A stretch of 64,000 nucleotides of DNA from an uncultured Myxococcaceae bacterium (GTDB taxonomy: Bacteria > Myxococcota_A > Polyangia > Polyangiales > Ga0077539): contig CAMFHP010000012.1 of NCBI GenBank assembly GCA_945952225.1, forward strand, positions 43,427-107,426, given 5' to 3'. The notes under the pieces are model-generated. The model was not told the origin of the DNA. It ran no database searches and saw only the letters and a program-made list of their open reading frames with translations. How positions within the stretch are numbered: the stretch's first letter is position 1; each line of letters begins with the position of its first letter. The position numbers and the translations under genes are program-made. Positions 18,395 through 29,441 of this stretch are shown one piece after another.

Positions 18395-19674
18395 GACGCG
18401 GAGCCGGCGGACCGTACCACGCGCCCTGCCGCGCCCGTCGCCCGTTCCAACGTCACCACCGTCTCGACGTGGGCCGTCTGCGGGAACATCTCGAACGCCG
18501 CCACGTCGCGCACCGCGTACCGCCCCGCGAGCGCCGCGAGGTCGCGCCCGAGCGTCGGCGGATCACACGACACGTAGACCACCGTGCGCACGTTGCTCCG
18601 CTTCGCGAGGGCCTCGCACACCTCGCGGGCGCCGGTACGCGGCGGATCGAGCACCACCACGTCACCCTTCGCCTCGACGCAGGCCTCCGCGGGCTCGCGG
18701 CGCACCGTGACGTTCTCGATCCCGCGGCGCGCGAGGTTCTCGCGCATGGCCTCGACCGCACCGCCGTCGCTCTCCACCGCGGTCACGGCGCTCGCGACGC
18801 GCGCGAGGCCCACCGTGAAATTCCCCGCGCCCGCGTAGAGTTCGAGCACGCGTCGCCCCTTCGCCTCGGCGCGCGCCACGACGTGCTCGGCGAGCGCGTG
18901 GTTGAGCGTCGCGTGGGCCTGCGCAAAGCCGTCCACGCCGATGCGCAGCGGCACGCCGTCGGCACCCGGCACCACGGGCCGCGCGTCGCCCCACACCGCG
19001 GGCACCTCGACGCCGGACACGTGGAGCGCGAGGCCCGCGAAGCCCTTTGCACGAAGGGTCTCCGCCGCGCGATAGCCCTCCGGCCCCAGCGTTCCTTCGG
19101 GGTACACGCACACCACGGGACGACCCTCGTCACCGACTGCGAGCGAGACCTCGCCGCGTCGCGCGATGGCCCCGAGGCCGGCGGTCAACACCGCGAGCGC
19201 GCCGTCGAGCACGGGATCGAGCACCGCACACGACGTCGTGGCCACCACCTCGTGCGAGCCCCGCGCGCGATGCCCGAGGCGCACGACGCCCTGGTGCGTC
19301 TCCCATGCGAGGCGCGCCCGCGTACGCCACGCCCACGGCGACGGAGAGCCGTGCCACGCGATGTCGACCTCGCGGAGCTCACGGGGCAGCGCCCTCCGAA
19401 GCAGCGCGAGGCGCGCATCACGCTGGGCCTCGGGCGACGCGTGCTGCCACGCGCAACCGCCGCAGCGCGAGAACACCGGACACGGCGGCTCCACCCGCGA
19501 CGGCGACCGTTCGACCACCTCGACGAGCGTCGCCGCATCGCGCGTCACCGCGAGCCGCACACGCTCTCCCGGAAGCACGCCCGGCACATGCGCGCTGCGA
19601 CCGTTCACGCGCACCACACCATCGCCCGAGGCCGCGAGCGCCTCGACCGCCACCACCATCTCGACAGACTTCAT
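18391..19674 (-). CDS. rlmD: 23S rRNA (uracil-5-)-methyltransferase, RlmD/RumA family
   Basis: SAM-dependent RNA 5-methyluridine methyltransferase. An N-terminal TRAM domain (about residues 1-60) is followed by the Fe-S cysteines CPVFSRCGGC and a later Cys, then the Rossmann domain with SAM-binding ELYAGAGNFT, the motif LDPPRTG and the catalytic cysteine in YVSCDP. At 427 residues it is normal for the RlmD/TrmA family; which uridine is modified (1939 of 23S rRNA in E. coli) is inferred. It overlaps the genes on both sides by four bases. Confidence 0.9.
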   Translation of the reverse strand: MKSVEMVVAVEALAASGDGVVRVNGRSAHVPGVLPGERVRLAVTRDAATLVEVVERSPSRVEPPCPVFSRCGGCAWQHASPEAQRDARLALLRRALPRELREVDIAWHGSPSPWAWRTRARLAWETHQGVVRLGHRARGSHEVVATTSCAVLDPVLDGALAVLTAGLGAIARRGEVSLAVGDEGRPVVCVYPEGTLGPEGYRAAETLRAKGFAGLALHVSGVEVPAVWGDARPVVPGADGVPLRIGVDGFAQAHATLNHALAEHVVARAEAKGRRVLELYAGAGNFTVGLARVASAVTAVESDGGAVEAMRENLARRGIENVTVRREPAEACVEAKGDVVVLDPPRTGAREVCEALAKRSNVRTVVYVSCDPPTLGRDLAALAGRYAVRDVAAFEMFPQTAHVETVVTLERATGAAGRVVRSAGSAS

Positions 19675-20321
19675 TGGAACCGTTGCGCGGGACGTCCGCG
19701 GGAGAAATAGAACTCAAACGAGCCTTCGAGCTCGCCGCGACTCTGCGAGAGCACCGACGGCTCGCGCCCCTCGCCCACGCCGCGCTCGCCCGCGCTCTGC
19801 GTGTAGTCGCGCACCACGCGGGGGTCCGCGAGCTCCATCGAGAAGGCCGACACCGCGGTGCGCCGCGCCGCCGCGTCGCTGTTGGGATCGCCGCGGTAGA
19901 TCGCTTCGAACACCACGTAGCCGCGCCACGCTTCGAGGGCGACGTTGGCCGCGCTCTGACGGATCTCGCGCCACCCGCAGCTCTTCGTGAGCCGCAGCAC
20001 CGCATGCACGGGCGTGATGCCCGGCGCGCCCACGGGGATGCGCTCGTTGAGGTGCCGCGCCACGTACGCCGTGTCGTCGACGAGAATCTGCAACACGTCG
20101 GCGTACTCGCCCGTGTCGCCGCCGCTCGCGATCTGGATGGTGTACGTGCCCGCGTGCCAGTCTCCGCCGAAGAAGCCGGGCTGCATCGAGTAGGTCGGCA
20201 CGTCGAGGGCGCACGCTTCGACCATGAGCCGACCGCGCACGTCGCCCGCGCCGTCGCCCACGCTGCACGACACGCTCAGCGCCGCGAACGCCATCGGGAG
20301 CCACCGCATCACGCGTCGCAT
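19671..20321 (-). CDS. Putative lipoprotein of unknown function
   Basis: A 216-residue exported protein: a short hydrophobic signal ends at ALSVSC, a near-lipobox, so lipid attachment is likely but not certain. The rest is a mixed alpha/beta domain with three further cysteines and no motif I recognise. Starts at ATG 20321 or ATG 20309; the second overlaps the upstream stop as TGATG. It overlaps the rlmD-like start by four bases, so it is translated as part of the operon, although its function need not be related to RNA modification. Confidence 0.75.
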   Translation of the reverse strand: MRRVMRWLPMAFAALSVSCSVGDGAGDVRGRLMVEACALDVPTYSMQPGFFGGDWHAGTYTIQIASGGDTGEYADVLQILVDDTAYVARHLNERIPVGAPGITPVHAVLRLTKSCGWREIRQSAANVALEAWRGYVVFEAIYRGDPNSDAAARRTAVSAFSMELADPRVVRDYTQSAGERGVGEGREPSVLSQSRGELEGSFEFYFSRGRPAQRFQ

Positions 20322-21079
20322 CGAAGCACCACCTCTTCGCCCGCGACGAGCGCCGTCGCGCCGCGGTGCACCGACAGTTCGAGCCGCCCCGACGAGCCCA
20401 CGAGGGCCACGCGCGCACCGATCGGAACGGCCCCGTAGTTCGTGCGCAGCGGCCCCGCGAAGGACTCGGGCTCCAGCACCTCCGCGGTCGCGCGGTCGAC
20501 GTCGGCGGGCACGCGGATGTTCGTCACCGCGTTGCCGTAGCGGTCGCGACCGATCACCACGCCGCGCGCGTACCGATGCGGTCCCACGCGCTCGAAGGTC
20601 GCATCGGCGGGTACCCGCGACGGCACCGTGAGACGCACGCGCGGACCCACGAGGCGAAGGTCGAGCCCCGCGGCGAGGAGCGCGGCGGTGGGGGCGAAGA
20701 CCTCGCGTCCATCGAAGGTCGTCACGCCCTCGCGCGGCATCCTGCACTCGATGCGATGCACGCGATCGTCGGCGGTGACCGGGAGCGTTCCGTTGTCGGG
20801 GCCCACGAGCCAACGGCCCTGGTGCGAGGCCGCGATGCGCGCACGCGCAGTGCCCACGCCGGGGTCGCACACCACCACCAGCGCCGCGCCTTCGGGGAGC
20901 TCACCGACCACACGTTCGGCCACGAGCGCCGCGCCGTCGAGGTCGTAGGGCGTGAGGTCGTGGGAGACGTCGAGCACCTGCGCCGAAGGCACCGTATGCA
21001 GCACCGCGCGGTGCATCTCGGCGACGTAGCTGTCGGCGCGTCCGAAGTCTGTGAGCAGCGCGACGAGGGGACGGGTCAT
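20309..21079 (-). CDS. SAM hydroxide adenosyltransferase / SAM hydrolase (DUF62 family)
   Basis: Belongs to the fluorinase/chlorinase/DUF62 superfamily, whose bacterial members usually hydrolyse S-adenosylmethionine to adenosine and methionine. Signatures: LLTDFGRADSYVAEM at the N-terminus, DVSHDLTPYD, VVCDPGVGT, VGPDNG and DRYGNAVTNI. The 256-residue length is typical. The true start is ATG 21079, overlapping mnmA by ATGA; the longer open frame is an mnmA shadow. The physiological role of this family is still unclear. Confidence 0.9.
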   Translation of the reverse strand: MTRPLVALLTDFGRADSYVAEMHRAVLHTVPSAQVLDVSHDLTPYDLDGAALVAERVVGELPEGAALVVVCDPGVGTARARIAASHQGRWLVGPDNGTLPVTADDRVHRIECRMPREGVTTFDGREVFAPTAALLAAGLDLRLVGPRVRLTVPSRVPADATFERVGPHRYARGVVIGRDRYGNAVTNIRVPADVDRATAEVLEPESFAGPLRTNYGAVPIGARVALVGSSGRLELSVHRGATALVAGEEVVLRCDA

Positions 21080-22125
21080 GTGATCCACGCGCCTCCGACG
21101 ACGCGGTCGCCATCGTACATGACCGCCGCCTGGCCCGGTGCGACGCCGCGTTGTGGCTCCAGCATTCGCAGCGTCGCGCGGTCGCCCTCGACGGCCTCGA
21201 CGCGCGCGCGCACACCGGGGTGGCGATAGCGGATGCGCACGGTCACCTCGTCGGGTCGATGCGGCGAGAGCCATCGCACCCCCGTCACCGCGAGCCGTTC
21301 GGAGACGGCCTCCTCGGCGGTGCCCACGATGACCGCGGCGCGCTCCGGAACGATGCGAAGCACGTAGCGCGGAACGCCGCCCGCTCCGATGCCGCGGCGC
21401 TGTCCCACGGTGAACGCATGCACGCCGCGATGTTCGCCCACGACCGCGCCGTCGGGCGTCTCGATGGTGCCCGCGCGCGGCGCGTCGTGAAGGTGTCGCT
21501 CCACGAAGGACGCGTAGTTGTCTCCCTCGACGAAGCAGAGGTCGGTGGAGTCGGGCTTCGCGGCGTTGGTGAGCCCCGCGGCGGCGGCCTCGGCGCGCAG
21601 CTCGGGCTTCGTCGCATCGGCGAGCGGAAGCACCAGCGCGCGCAGCGCATCGAGCGGTGCGGCCCAGAGAAAGTACGACTGGTCGCGGTCCCGATCGCGC
21701 GCCACGCGGAGGTCCACACCGTCGCCGTCGTGCGCGATGCGTCCGTAGTGGCCCGTGGCGAGGTGCGCGGCGCCGAGACGTCGACCGATCTCGTGGAGCG
21801 GACCGAGCTTCACCGACTCGTTGCAGCGCACGCACGGACTCGGCGTCTGCCCCGCGGCGTAGTCGTGCACGAAGCGCTCGACGACCTTCTCGCGAAAGAG
21901 CGCGCGTCGGTCGAAGGTGTAGTGCGGAATGCCCAGCGTCGCGCACACCCGCGCGGCGTCGTACTGATCCTCGGGCGCGCAGCAGCGGCCGGCGTGGCCT
22001 TCCTTCTCGTAGTCCCAGAGGTGCAGCGTGACGCCGATGACGTCCCAGCCCTCACGCTGAAGGCGCAACGCGGCCACCGAAGAATCGACGCCGCCGCTCA
22101 TACCGACCACGATGCGCCTGCTCAT
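21076..22125 (-). CDS. mnmA: tRNA-specific 2-thiouridylase MnmA
   Basis: Thiolates U34 of tRNA-Lys, -Glu and -Gln. The ATP-pyrophosphatase loop is intact (GMSGGVDSS, residues 8-16). The two catalytic cysteines are visible in PCVRCN and in DLCFVEG. The C-terminal beta-barrel is complete, giving 349 residues in total. ATG 22125 is preceded by GGGAG at six bases. It heads the long minus-strand operon, so its promoter should lie within 22126-22579. Confidence 0.97.
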   Translation of the reverse strand: MSRRIVVGMSGGVDSSVAALRLQREGWDVIGVTLHLWDYEKEGHAGRCCAPEDQYDAARVCATLGIPHYTFDRRALFREKVVERFVHDYAAGQTPSPCVRCNESVKLGPLHEIGRRLGAAHLATGHYGRIAHDGDGVDLRVARDRDRDQSYFLWAAPLDALRALVLPLADATKPELRAEAAAAGLTNAAKPDSTDLCFVEGDNYASFVERHLHDAPRAGTIETPDGAVVGEHRGVHAFTVGQRRGIGAGGVPRYVLRIVPERAAVIVGTAEEAVSERLAVTGVRWLSPHRPDEVTVRIRYRHPGVRARVEAVEGDRATLRMLEPQRGVAPGQAAVMYDGDRVVGGAWIT

Positions 22126-22579
22126 CTGGGGCTCCCGGAGGGGCGCGGTGATAGCCCGATTCTCGCCGCTGCGCGATGGGCCGTGCGACGCTCGGTGACA
22201 CCGCGCGATTCCGTCGTGGGTCCGCGCGGTTGCCCCGCGGCCCTCGATGCGCGATTCAAGGCCCGCCCGCGCCCCACGCGACGATGAACGCACGCACCGT
22301 GCGATCGGCCGCTCGTTCGCTTCGAGCGATCGGCGCGCACATCCCACGGAATGCCCATTCCCAAAGGCATTTCGCGACGATGCGTGCACGGCATGATGCG
22401 CGGGATGAGATCGCGCAGATTTGTTCATCCATCCCATGAAGTGTGAGGGACGCGCTCGGCCATCGCGTCACACCTCGCGGCCACCTGCGCGAAGTCGCGG
22501 GTGATTTCACCGAGGCACCACCTCGCGCGACGCTTGACCTGCACACGCGCACCGTGGTGAGCACCGGCGTGAGGGACCG
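22126..22579. other. Intergenic region between divergent mnmA and YkgJ-type genes
   Basis: These 454 bases hold no convincing gene. Visible features are a 9-base direct repeat GCGATCGGC at 22301-22309 and 22326-22334, with the inverted pair CGCTCG/CGAGCG between and around the copies, and an inverted repeat AATGCC/GGCATT at 22350-22355 and 22366-22371 with a 10-base loop. Both lie in the locally AT-richer centre, where the divergent promoters should be. Confidence 0.5.
22350..22371. repeat. Inverted repeat AATGCC-N10-GGCATT
   Basis: Perfect 6-base arms with a 10-base spacer in the divergent promoter region of mnmA and the YkgJ-type gene. It could be an operator; no regulator is assigned. Confidence 0.35.
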
Positions 22580-23974
22580 ATGACCGACGACGCCCCGCCG
22601 CCTCCGCGTCCGCGACTCGCGTCGCATGTGCTGCCGCGCCTTCACCGGGTCGATGGACGCGAGCGGGTGGTGCTCTTCGATCAGTCGCGCGGGAGCTCCA
22701 CGGTGATCGATCCGCGCGCGTGGTTCACGCTCTCCATGGCCGACGGCACCCGCGACCTCGAAGGGGTGCTCCTCGCCGCGAACCGGGAGGGCGCAGCGCT
22801 CACGCTCGACGCGGTGCGCGCGTTCTTCGCCCAACTTCACCGCGCGGGCATGCTCCACGTCGACGGCGCCGAGGAACCCGCGAGCGCTCCCGCAACGCCT
22901 GCATCGCGTCCCCTCGACGTGCTCCCGTTTCGTCTCCACTGCGACGGCCGCGGACGCTGCTGTCGTCAGTACTCCACTGTCGTGTTCAGCACGCTCGACG
23001 TGGCGCGCGCGCGCTCGCTCCTGCCCACCGTCGAGGGCGGCGGAGACCGCGCCGAGTGGGTGTTCACCCCGCGCGAAGGAACGGGTCCCCACGCAGCGTG
23101 CGCGGTGAAGCAGGTCGACGGCGCGTGTGCGTACCTCGACGACGGCGGCGGGTGCCGCATCCACGCGCTCGCGGGCGTCGAGGCCAAGCCCTTCGGGTGC
23201 TCGCTCTATCCCGCGCGCCTCGTCGACGACGGCGAGGCCGTGCGCGTCGGCCCGCTCGTGGAGTGTGCGTGTGTGCTCGCGAGCGTCGACGGTGACCGCG
23301 GTGACGCGCTGATTCCGCCTGCGATGCGCACGCGCGCAGACCTGCACCGCGAGGTCGTGGTCGATGTGCTCCCCGAAGAGATCGCCCTCTCGGCGTGGCA
23401 CACGATTGCCCGCGCCGACTACGTGCGATGGACGCGCGCCGTGCTCGATTCCCCGCCCGACGACGCGGTGCCGTGGCTGTGGCGCAGCGCCGATGCGCTC
23501 GACGCGGGCGCGCTTCCTTCCCCGTCTCCCGCGGGCTCCGCAGACCCGTCGGAAATCTCCGACGCGATGTCTCCGTGGCTCCGCGCGTGGTCGTCGTGTG
23601 TGGCGCGGGTCACCGCCGAGCACGCGGCCTGGCGCGGGCCCGACGACGTGGTGCTCCAACGCATGCTGGTGCTGCACGAGGCGCTCGATGCGCTCACCGA
23701 TGGGCCTCTGCGCATGGCGCTTCTCGCGAAGGGTCCCGTCGACGCGCGCGGTGAACGCTTCTACCTCCACGCAACGGCGCACGCGCACGGCTGGGTGACC
23801 GAGCGTCCCCTCGCGACGCAGCTCCGCAACCTCGCGATGCGTCTCACGCTGGCGCGGCTGCTCGAACGTTTTCTCCGTGCGCGCACGCTCGAAGGCGCGA
23901 CCTTCGAGGCGCCCATCACGGTCGTCGAAGCGACCTGCCGCGGGTACGGCCTCCACGCCGACGGGCCCGCGTGA
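22580..23974 (+). CDS. YkgJ-type Cys-cluster protein with PqqD-like N-terminal domain
   Basis: A 464-residue protein. Residues about 20-95 resemble a PqqD-type winged helix (DPRAW, DGTRDLEGV, then an Ala/Leu helix ending AGMLHVDG), a peptide-binding fold in RiPP systems. Residues about 118-225 have the YkgJ (UPF0153) cysteine pattern: C121, C127, C128, then cysteines around HAAC, GAC, GGC, FGC and ECAC, which is expected to bind Zn or Fe. The C-terminal 230 residues are helical without a recognised motif. It overlaps the next gene by GTGA, so the two are coupled. Exact function unknown. Confidence 0.8.
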   Translation: MTDDAPPPPRPRLASHVLPRLHRVDGRERVVLFDQSRGSSTVIDPRAWFTLSMADGTRDLEGVLLAANREGAALTLDAVRAFFAQLHRAGMLHVDGAEEPASAPATPASRPLDVLPFRLHCDGRGRCCRQYSTVVFSTLDVARARSLLPTVEGGGDRAEWVFTPREGTGPHAACAVKQVDGACAYLDDGGGCRIHALAGVEAKPFGCSLYPARLVDDGEAVRVGPLVECACVLASVDGDRGDALIPPAMRTRADLHREVVVDVLPEEIALSAWHTIARADYVRWTRAVLDSPPDDAVPWLWRSADALDAGALPSPSPAGSADPSEISDAMSPWLRAWSSCVARVTAEHAAWRGPDDVVLQRMLVLHEALDALTDGPLRMALLAKGPVDARGERFYLHATAHAHGWVTERPLATQLRNLAMRLTLARLLERFLRARTLEGATFEAPITVVEATCRGYGLHADGPA

Positions 23975-26151
23975 AGCGACACTTCGCGCTCACGAGCTTC
24001 GTCGGTTCGGCGCTGCTCTTCACCGTGCAGCCCATGGTGGCGCGCGCCCTCCTCCCCCACACCGGCGGCGTACCCGCGCTGTGGAACACGTGCTCCGTGT
24101 TCTTTCAGCTCGCGCTCCTCGCGGGCTACGCGCTCACGCACGGCCTCACGCGACGCGCGCCTCCTCGCGTTGCTGCGCCCGCCCACGTGGGCCTCGTGGC
24201 GCTGGCGGCGCTGACGCTGCCCTTCGTCTTCGACACGTCGTCGGTGCCCGAGGCCGACCCCACGGCGTGGATCCTCGCGGCCCTCACGCGCGTCGTGGCC
24301 CCCGCGTTCGTGCTGCTCTCGACGGGCGCGCCGATGGTGCAGCGGTGGTACGTGGGCGCCTCGCACGATCGTGATGCGTCGTCGCTCGCCGCGGCCAGCA
24401 ACGCGGGCAGTCTCACGGCGCTCCTTGCGTACCCGCTCGCGATCGAACCGCTCCTCGCGCTCGACACCCAGCAGACGCTCTTTCGTGTGGGCTATGGCGT
24501 GTACGTGGTGCTCCTCGCGACGTGCGCGTGGCAGGCGCGCGCGGCGGTCCCCTCGCCCGTGGTGTCGCAGACGTCGCTGCCCTCGCGCGCGTGGTGGCGC
24601 TACGCGGCGCTGGCGGCGGTTCCATCGAGCATGATGCTCGGGCTCACCGCCCACATCGCGACCGACGTGGGATCGTTCCCGCTGCTCTGGGTGCTTCCCC
24701 TCGCCCTCTACCTCGCGAGCTTCGCGGTGACCTTCGCGCGACCGCCCGCGGCCCCCGGCGCGCGCGTCGTGGGTCCGTACGTGGCGCTCCTCGCGATGAT
24801 GTTCCTCTTCACGGCGCCGCAGGTGGCCACGCGCCTCCCGCTCATCGTCGCGCACTTCGCGCTCTTCACCGCGACCGCGTGGATCCTCCACGGCGAGCTC
24901 GCCCGCGCGATGCCCACCGACGCCTCGGTCACCTCGTTTCAGCTCGCCATCGCGGTCGGCGGCGCCGCAGGTGGAGCCTTCAACGCGCTCGTCGCGCCCC
25001 ACCTCTTCACGCGCGTCACCGAGTATCCCCTCGCCATGGTAGGCGCGGTGTTGCTCCTCCCCGATCCACCGCCGCCGCCCGATCCGCGCGCGCGTCAGGA
25101 GCAGCTCCTCCGCGACGCGGGCCTCGACCCGTTGACCGTGCTCGGCCCGCACACGCCGCCGCGTCCACGCCCGCGATGGACGCCCGCGGACCTCGTCGTG
25201 GTCGCCCTCGTAGGCGCCGTGGCCGCGCTGCTGTTTGCGCTTCCGCCCGCGACGCGCACGCCCTCGTTCCTGCGCTTCGGCGCGCCCCTCGCGCTGCTCG
25301 TTCCGCTCTCGGTGGGGCGTCGTGTGCGGCTCGCGTTGGGGCTCGCGGTGGTCCTCGTCGCGGCCCGTGTCGACCGCTCCGTGCTCGACGCGTCTCGCAC
25401 CTTCTTCGGCGTGCAGCGCGTGGAGCAGTCGGGCGGCGTGCGGCGCTTTCTGCACGGCACGACGCTCCATGGGCTCCAGTACACCTCGGCGAAGATGCAC
25501 GCGACACCGCTGGGCTACTACGAGCCGCAGAGCCCCATCGCGGAGGTGATGCGCGCGCTCGGTCCTTCGCTCGATGGGCGCCGCGTGGGCGTCGTGGGAC
25601 TCGGCGTGGGCATGCTCCTCGCGCACGCGCGCCCCGCGCAACGGTGGACCTTCTACGAGCTCGACCCCGACGTGGTGCGCATCGCGCGACGCTGGTTCAC
25701 CTGGCTCCGCGACGCCCGCGCTCCGTGGAACGTGGTCGTCGGTGACGCGCGCCGCACGCTCTCGCGCGACCGCGACGCACGCTTCGGACTGCTCGTGCTC
25801 GATGCGTTCAGCAGCGACGCCATTCCCACACACCTGCTCACGCGCGAGGCCCTCGCGATGTACCGCACGCGCCTCGATACGCGCGGCGTGCTGGCCTTTC
25901 ACGTCACCAACCGCCACGTGCGACTCGCGCCCGTGCTCGCGGGACTCGCACACGAAGCGGGCCTCGTCGCCGTGACCCGCGCGGGCTGGTGTTACAGCCC
26001 CGACGGCCCAGTGAAGACCACGTGGGTGCTCCTCGCGCGGGAGCGCGCGCACCTCGAAGCGCTGTCGTCGTGGGAGACACTGCGAGACACGGGCGCGCCG
26101 CGGTGGAGCGACGCGCACACGAACGTGCTCGCGGCGATGGCCTGGCGGTAG
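23971..26151 (+). CDS. Membrane-bound spermidine synthase-like protein
   Basis: A 726-residue protein with an N-terminal multi-spanning membrane part (about residues 1-300 and again about 405-470) fused to a C-terminal spermidine-synthase-type Rossmann domain (about 500-710). Nucleotide-site motifs are VVGLGVGMLL and YELDPDVV, and the catalytic-region Asp lies in LVLDAFSSDAIP. Such fusions are common in myxobacteria and planctomycetes; whether they make polyamines is not established. Start is GTG overlapping the upstream stop (GTGA). It converges with the SDR gene, with one base between the stops. Confidence 0.85.
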   Translation: MKRHFALTSFVGSALLFTVQPMVARALLPHTGGVPALWNTCSVFFQLALLAGYALTHGLTRRAPPRVAAPAHVGLVALAALTLPFVFDTSSVPEADPTAWILAALTRVVAPAFVLLSTGAPMVQRWYVGASHDRDASSLAAASNAGSLTALLAYPLAIEPLLALDTQQTLFRVGYGVYVVLLATCAWQARAAVPSPVVSQTSLPSRAWWRYAALAAVPSSMMLGLTAHIATDVGSFPLLWVLPLALYLASFAVTFARPPAAPGARVVGPYVALLAMMFLFTAPQVATRLPLIVAHFALFTATAWILHGELARAMPTDASVTSFQLAIAVGGAAGGAFNALVAPHLFTRVTEYPLAMVGAVLLLPDPPPPPDPRARQEQLLRDAGLDPLTVLGPHTPPRPRPRWTPADLVVVALVGAVAALLFALPPATRTPSFLRFGAPLALLVPLSVGRRVRLALGLAVVLVAARVDRSVLDASRTFFGVQRVEQSGGVRRFLHGTTLHGLQYTSAKMHATPLGYYEPQSPIAEVMRALGPSLDGRRVGVVGLGVGMLLAHARPAQRWTFYELDPDVVRIARRWFTWLRDARAPWNVVVGDARRTLSRDRDARFGLLVLDAFSSDAIPTHLLTREALAMYRTRLDTRGVLAFHVTNRHVRLAPVLAGLAHEAGLVAVTRAGWCYSPDGPVKTTWVLLARERAHLEALSSWETLRDTGAPRWSDAHTNVLAAMAWR

Positions 26152-26152
26152 G

Positions 26153-26956
26153 TCAGCGCTGCACGCGGCGGCGCAGGTCGACGGCGAGGTCGAGCGAACG
26201 CTGCGGGAGCAGTCGGCGCATGCGCCAGAACCAGCGCCCTTCGCTGTGCGGGAGGATGTGCAGATCGCCGCGCGCGCAGCCGTCGAGGGCGAGGCGCGCG
26301 ATGTCTTCCGCGGAGTGCGGGCTGCGGCGCATCAGCTTCTCGGCGAAGGCCGACTCGGCGCTCTCGGCGCCCTTCGCGGCCTTGAGGATGTTCGTCGGAA
26401 AGAACGACGGACACAGCACGCTCACGCCGACGCCCGTGCGACGGAGCTCGCCGTGCATCGTCTCGCTGAGCGCGATGACCCCGGCCTTCGTGACGTTGTA
26501 GGGCCCCATGCGCGACGCGTTCGCGATGCCCGCGAGCGAGGCCACGTTGAGAATGTGACCGGTGCCCCGGCGCTTCATCGCCGGCACGAAGGCCTCGCAG
26601 CCGTAGATCACGCCCCAGAGGTTGATGCCGACGATCCACTGCCAGTCGGCGTCGGGAATCTCGCCGATGTTGCCCGACACGGCGACGCCCGCGTTGTTGG
26701 CCACAAAATCAACGTCGCCGAGCTTCTCCTGCGCGAAGGCCGCGAGCGCGTTCACCTCGTCGCGCTTCGAGACGTCGCAGCGGAACGTGTGGGCCTCGGC
26801 GCCCCCGAGCATCGCCACGGTCTCGCGCGCGGCCTCTTCGTTCACGTCGCTCACCACGAGGCGCGCGCCCCGCTTCGCGAGCTGCACACACAGCGCACGA
26901 CCGAGCCCGCTGCCCGCGCCGGTCACCACACTCGACGGCCTGTTCGGAATGCCCAT
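26153..26956 (-). CDS. Short-chain dehydrogenase/reductase
   Basis: Classical SDR of 267 residues: cofactor loop TGAGSGLGRA near residue 13, NNAG near 91, and the catalytic Ser with YNVTK (Tyr and Lys). The dipeptide after strand 2 (VSDVNEEA, Asp) suggests preference for NAD(H). Substrate unknown. It stands alone on the minus strand, divergent from the ABC gene. Confidence 0.92.
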   Translation of the reverse strand: MGIPNRPSSVVTGAGSGLGRALCVQLAKRGARLVVSDVNEEAARETVAMLGGAEAHTFRCDVSKRDEVNALAAFAQEKLGDVDFVANNAGVAVSGNIGEIPDADWQWIVGINLWGVIYGCEAFVPAMKRRGTGHILNVASLAGIANASRMGPYNVTKAGVIALSETMHGELRRTGVGVSVLCPSFFPTNILKAAKGAESAESAFAEKLMRRSPHSAEDIARLALDGCARGDLHILPHSEGRWFWRMRRLLPQRSLDLAVDLRRRVQR

Positions 26957-27069
26957 GAAAATCCTCGTGGGGCGCGAGTGTTGTGCGCGAGCGGCGCCAT
27001 CGGCAAGGCCCCGTTGCGGCCACGGTTCCGATTGCGCGGAGCCCCCGCGTGGCGCGACCCTCGCGCGCC

Positions 27070-28670
<1,601 letters not shown>

Positions 28671-28674
<4 letters not shown>

Positions 28675-29438
28675 GCGCCGCGGTCTCGACCCGTCGGGCC
28701 CTCGCCGTCGCCCGCAAGGAGTGGCGCGAGCTCGCTTCGAACCGCACCGTGCTGCTCTCCGCAGCGCTCGTTCCGCTGGTGTTCACGGGGCTCGCGGTGC
28801 TGTCGCTCGCCGCGCTCGTGCGCCTCGTGCCCGCGCTGATTCCGTCGGCCTCACCGCCGATGCGCGAGCTCGTCGAACGACTCGTGCACGAGATGACGAC
28901 GATGTTCCTCGTGATCCCGTCGGCGGTCCCTTCGCTCGTGGCCGCGACGAGCATGGTGGGCGAGAAGCAGTCACGGAGCCTCGAAGCGCTCCTCGCGACG
29001 CCCCTTCGCACGACGGAGCTCGTGGCGGGCAAGCTCGTCGCGGCGACGCTGCTCGGGGTGATTCCGACGCTCGTCGCGTGGGGCACGTTCGTGGGCGCGG
29101 CCTACGCGATCGTCGACGCCGACCTGCGCGACCTTCTCGCGCCCACGCCGCTCGCCGCGCTGGTGCTCCTCGTGGGGCCCAACGTGGCGACGCTCTCGAC
29201 CACGCTCACGCTCATGGTGTCGTCGCGCGCCGAGACCGTGCAGTCGGCGCAGACCGCGTCGGGGCTGATGGTGCTCCCGCTCGTGGGACTCGCCGTGGGT
29301 CAGGCCATGGGCGCGGTCACGCTCACCACGCCCTCCGTGATCGTGGCGGTGATCGCGCTCGCGGGGCTCAACGTCGGCGCGGTGCTCCTCTGCGCGTCGC
29401 TCTTCGAACGCGAGACCGTGCTCACGCGCTGGAAGTAG
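28671..29438 (+). CDS. ABC-2 type transporter permease
   Basis: A 255-residue membrane protein with about six hydrophobic segments and the ABC-2/NatB feature MVGEKQSRSLEALLATP between the first and second segments, typical of Na+ or antibiotic efflux permeases. GTG 28671 overlaps the ATPase stop and has a strong GGAGGT five bases upstream, inside the ATPase gene. It is the partner of the fused protease-ATPase. Confidence 0.88.
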
Positions 29439-29441
29439 CCG

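Noticed and set aside
22284..22439. 51-codon ORF starting ATG in the mnmA/YkgJ divergent region
   Set aside because: No Shine-Dalgarno sequence, Arg/Ala/His-rich, covers the repeats and probable promoters; not supported as a gene.
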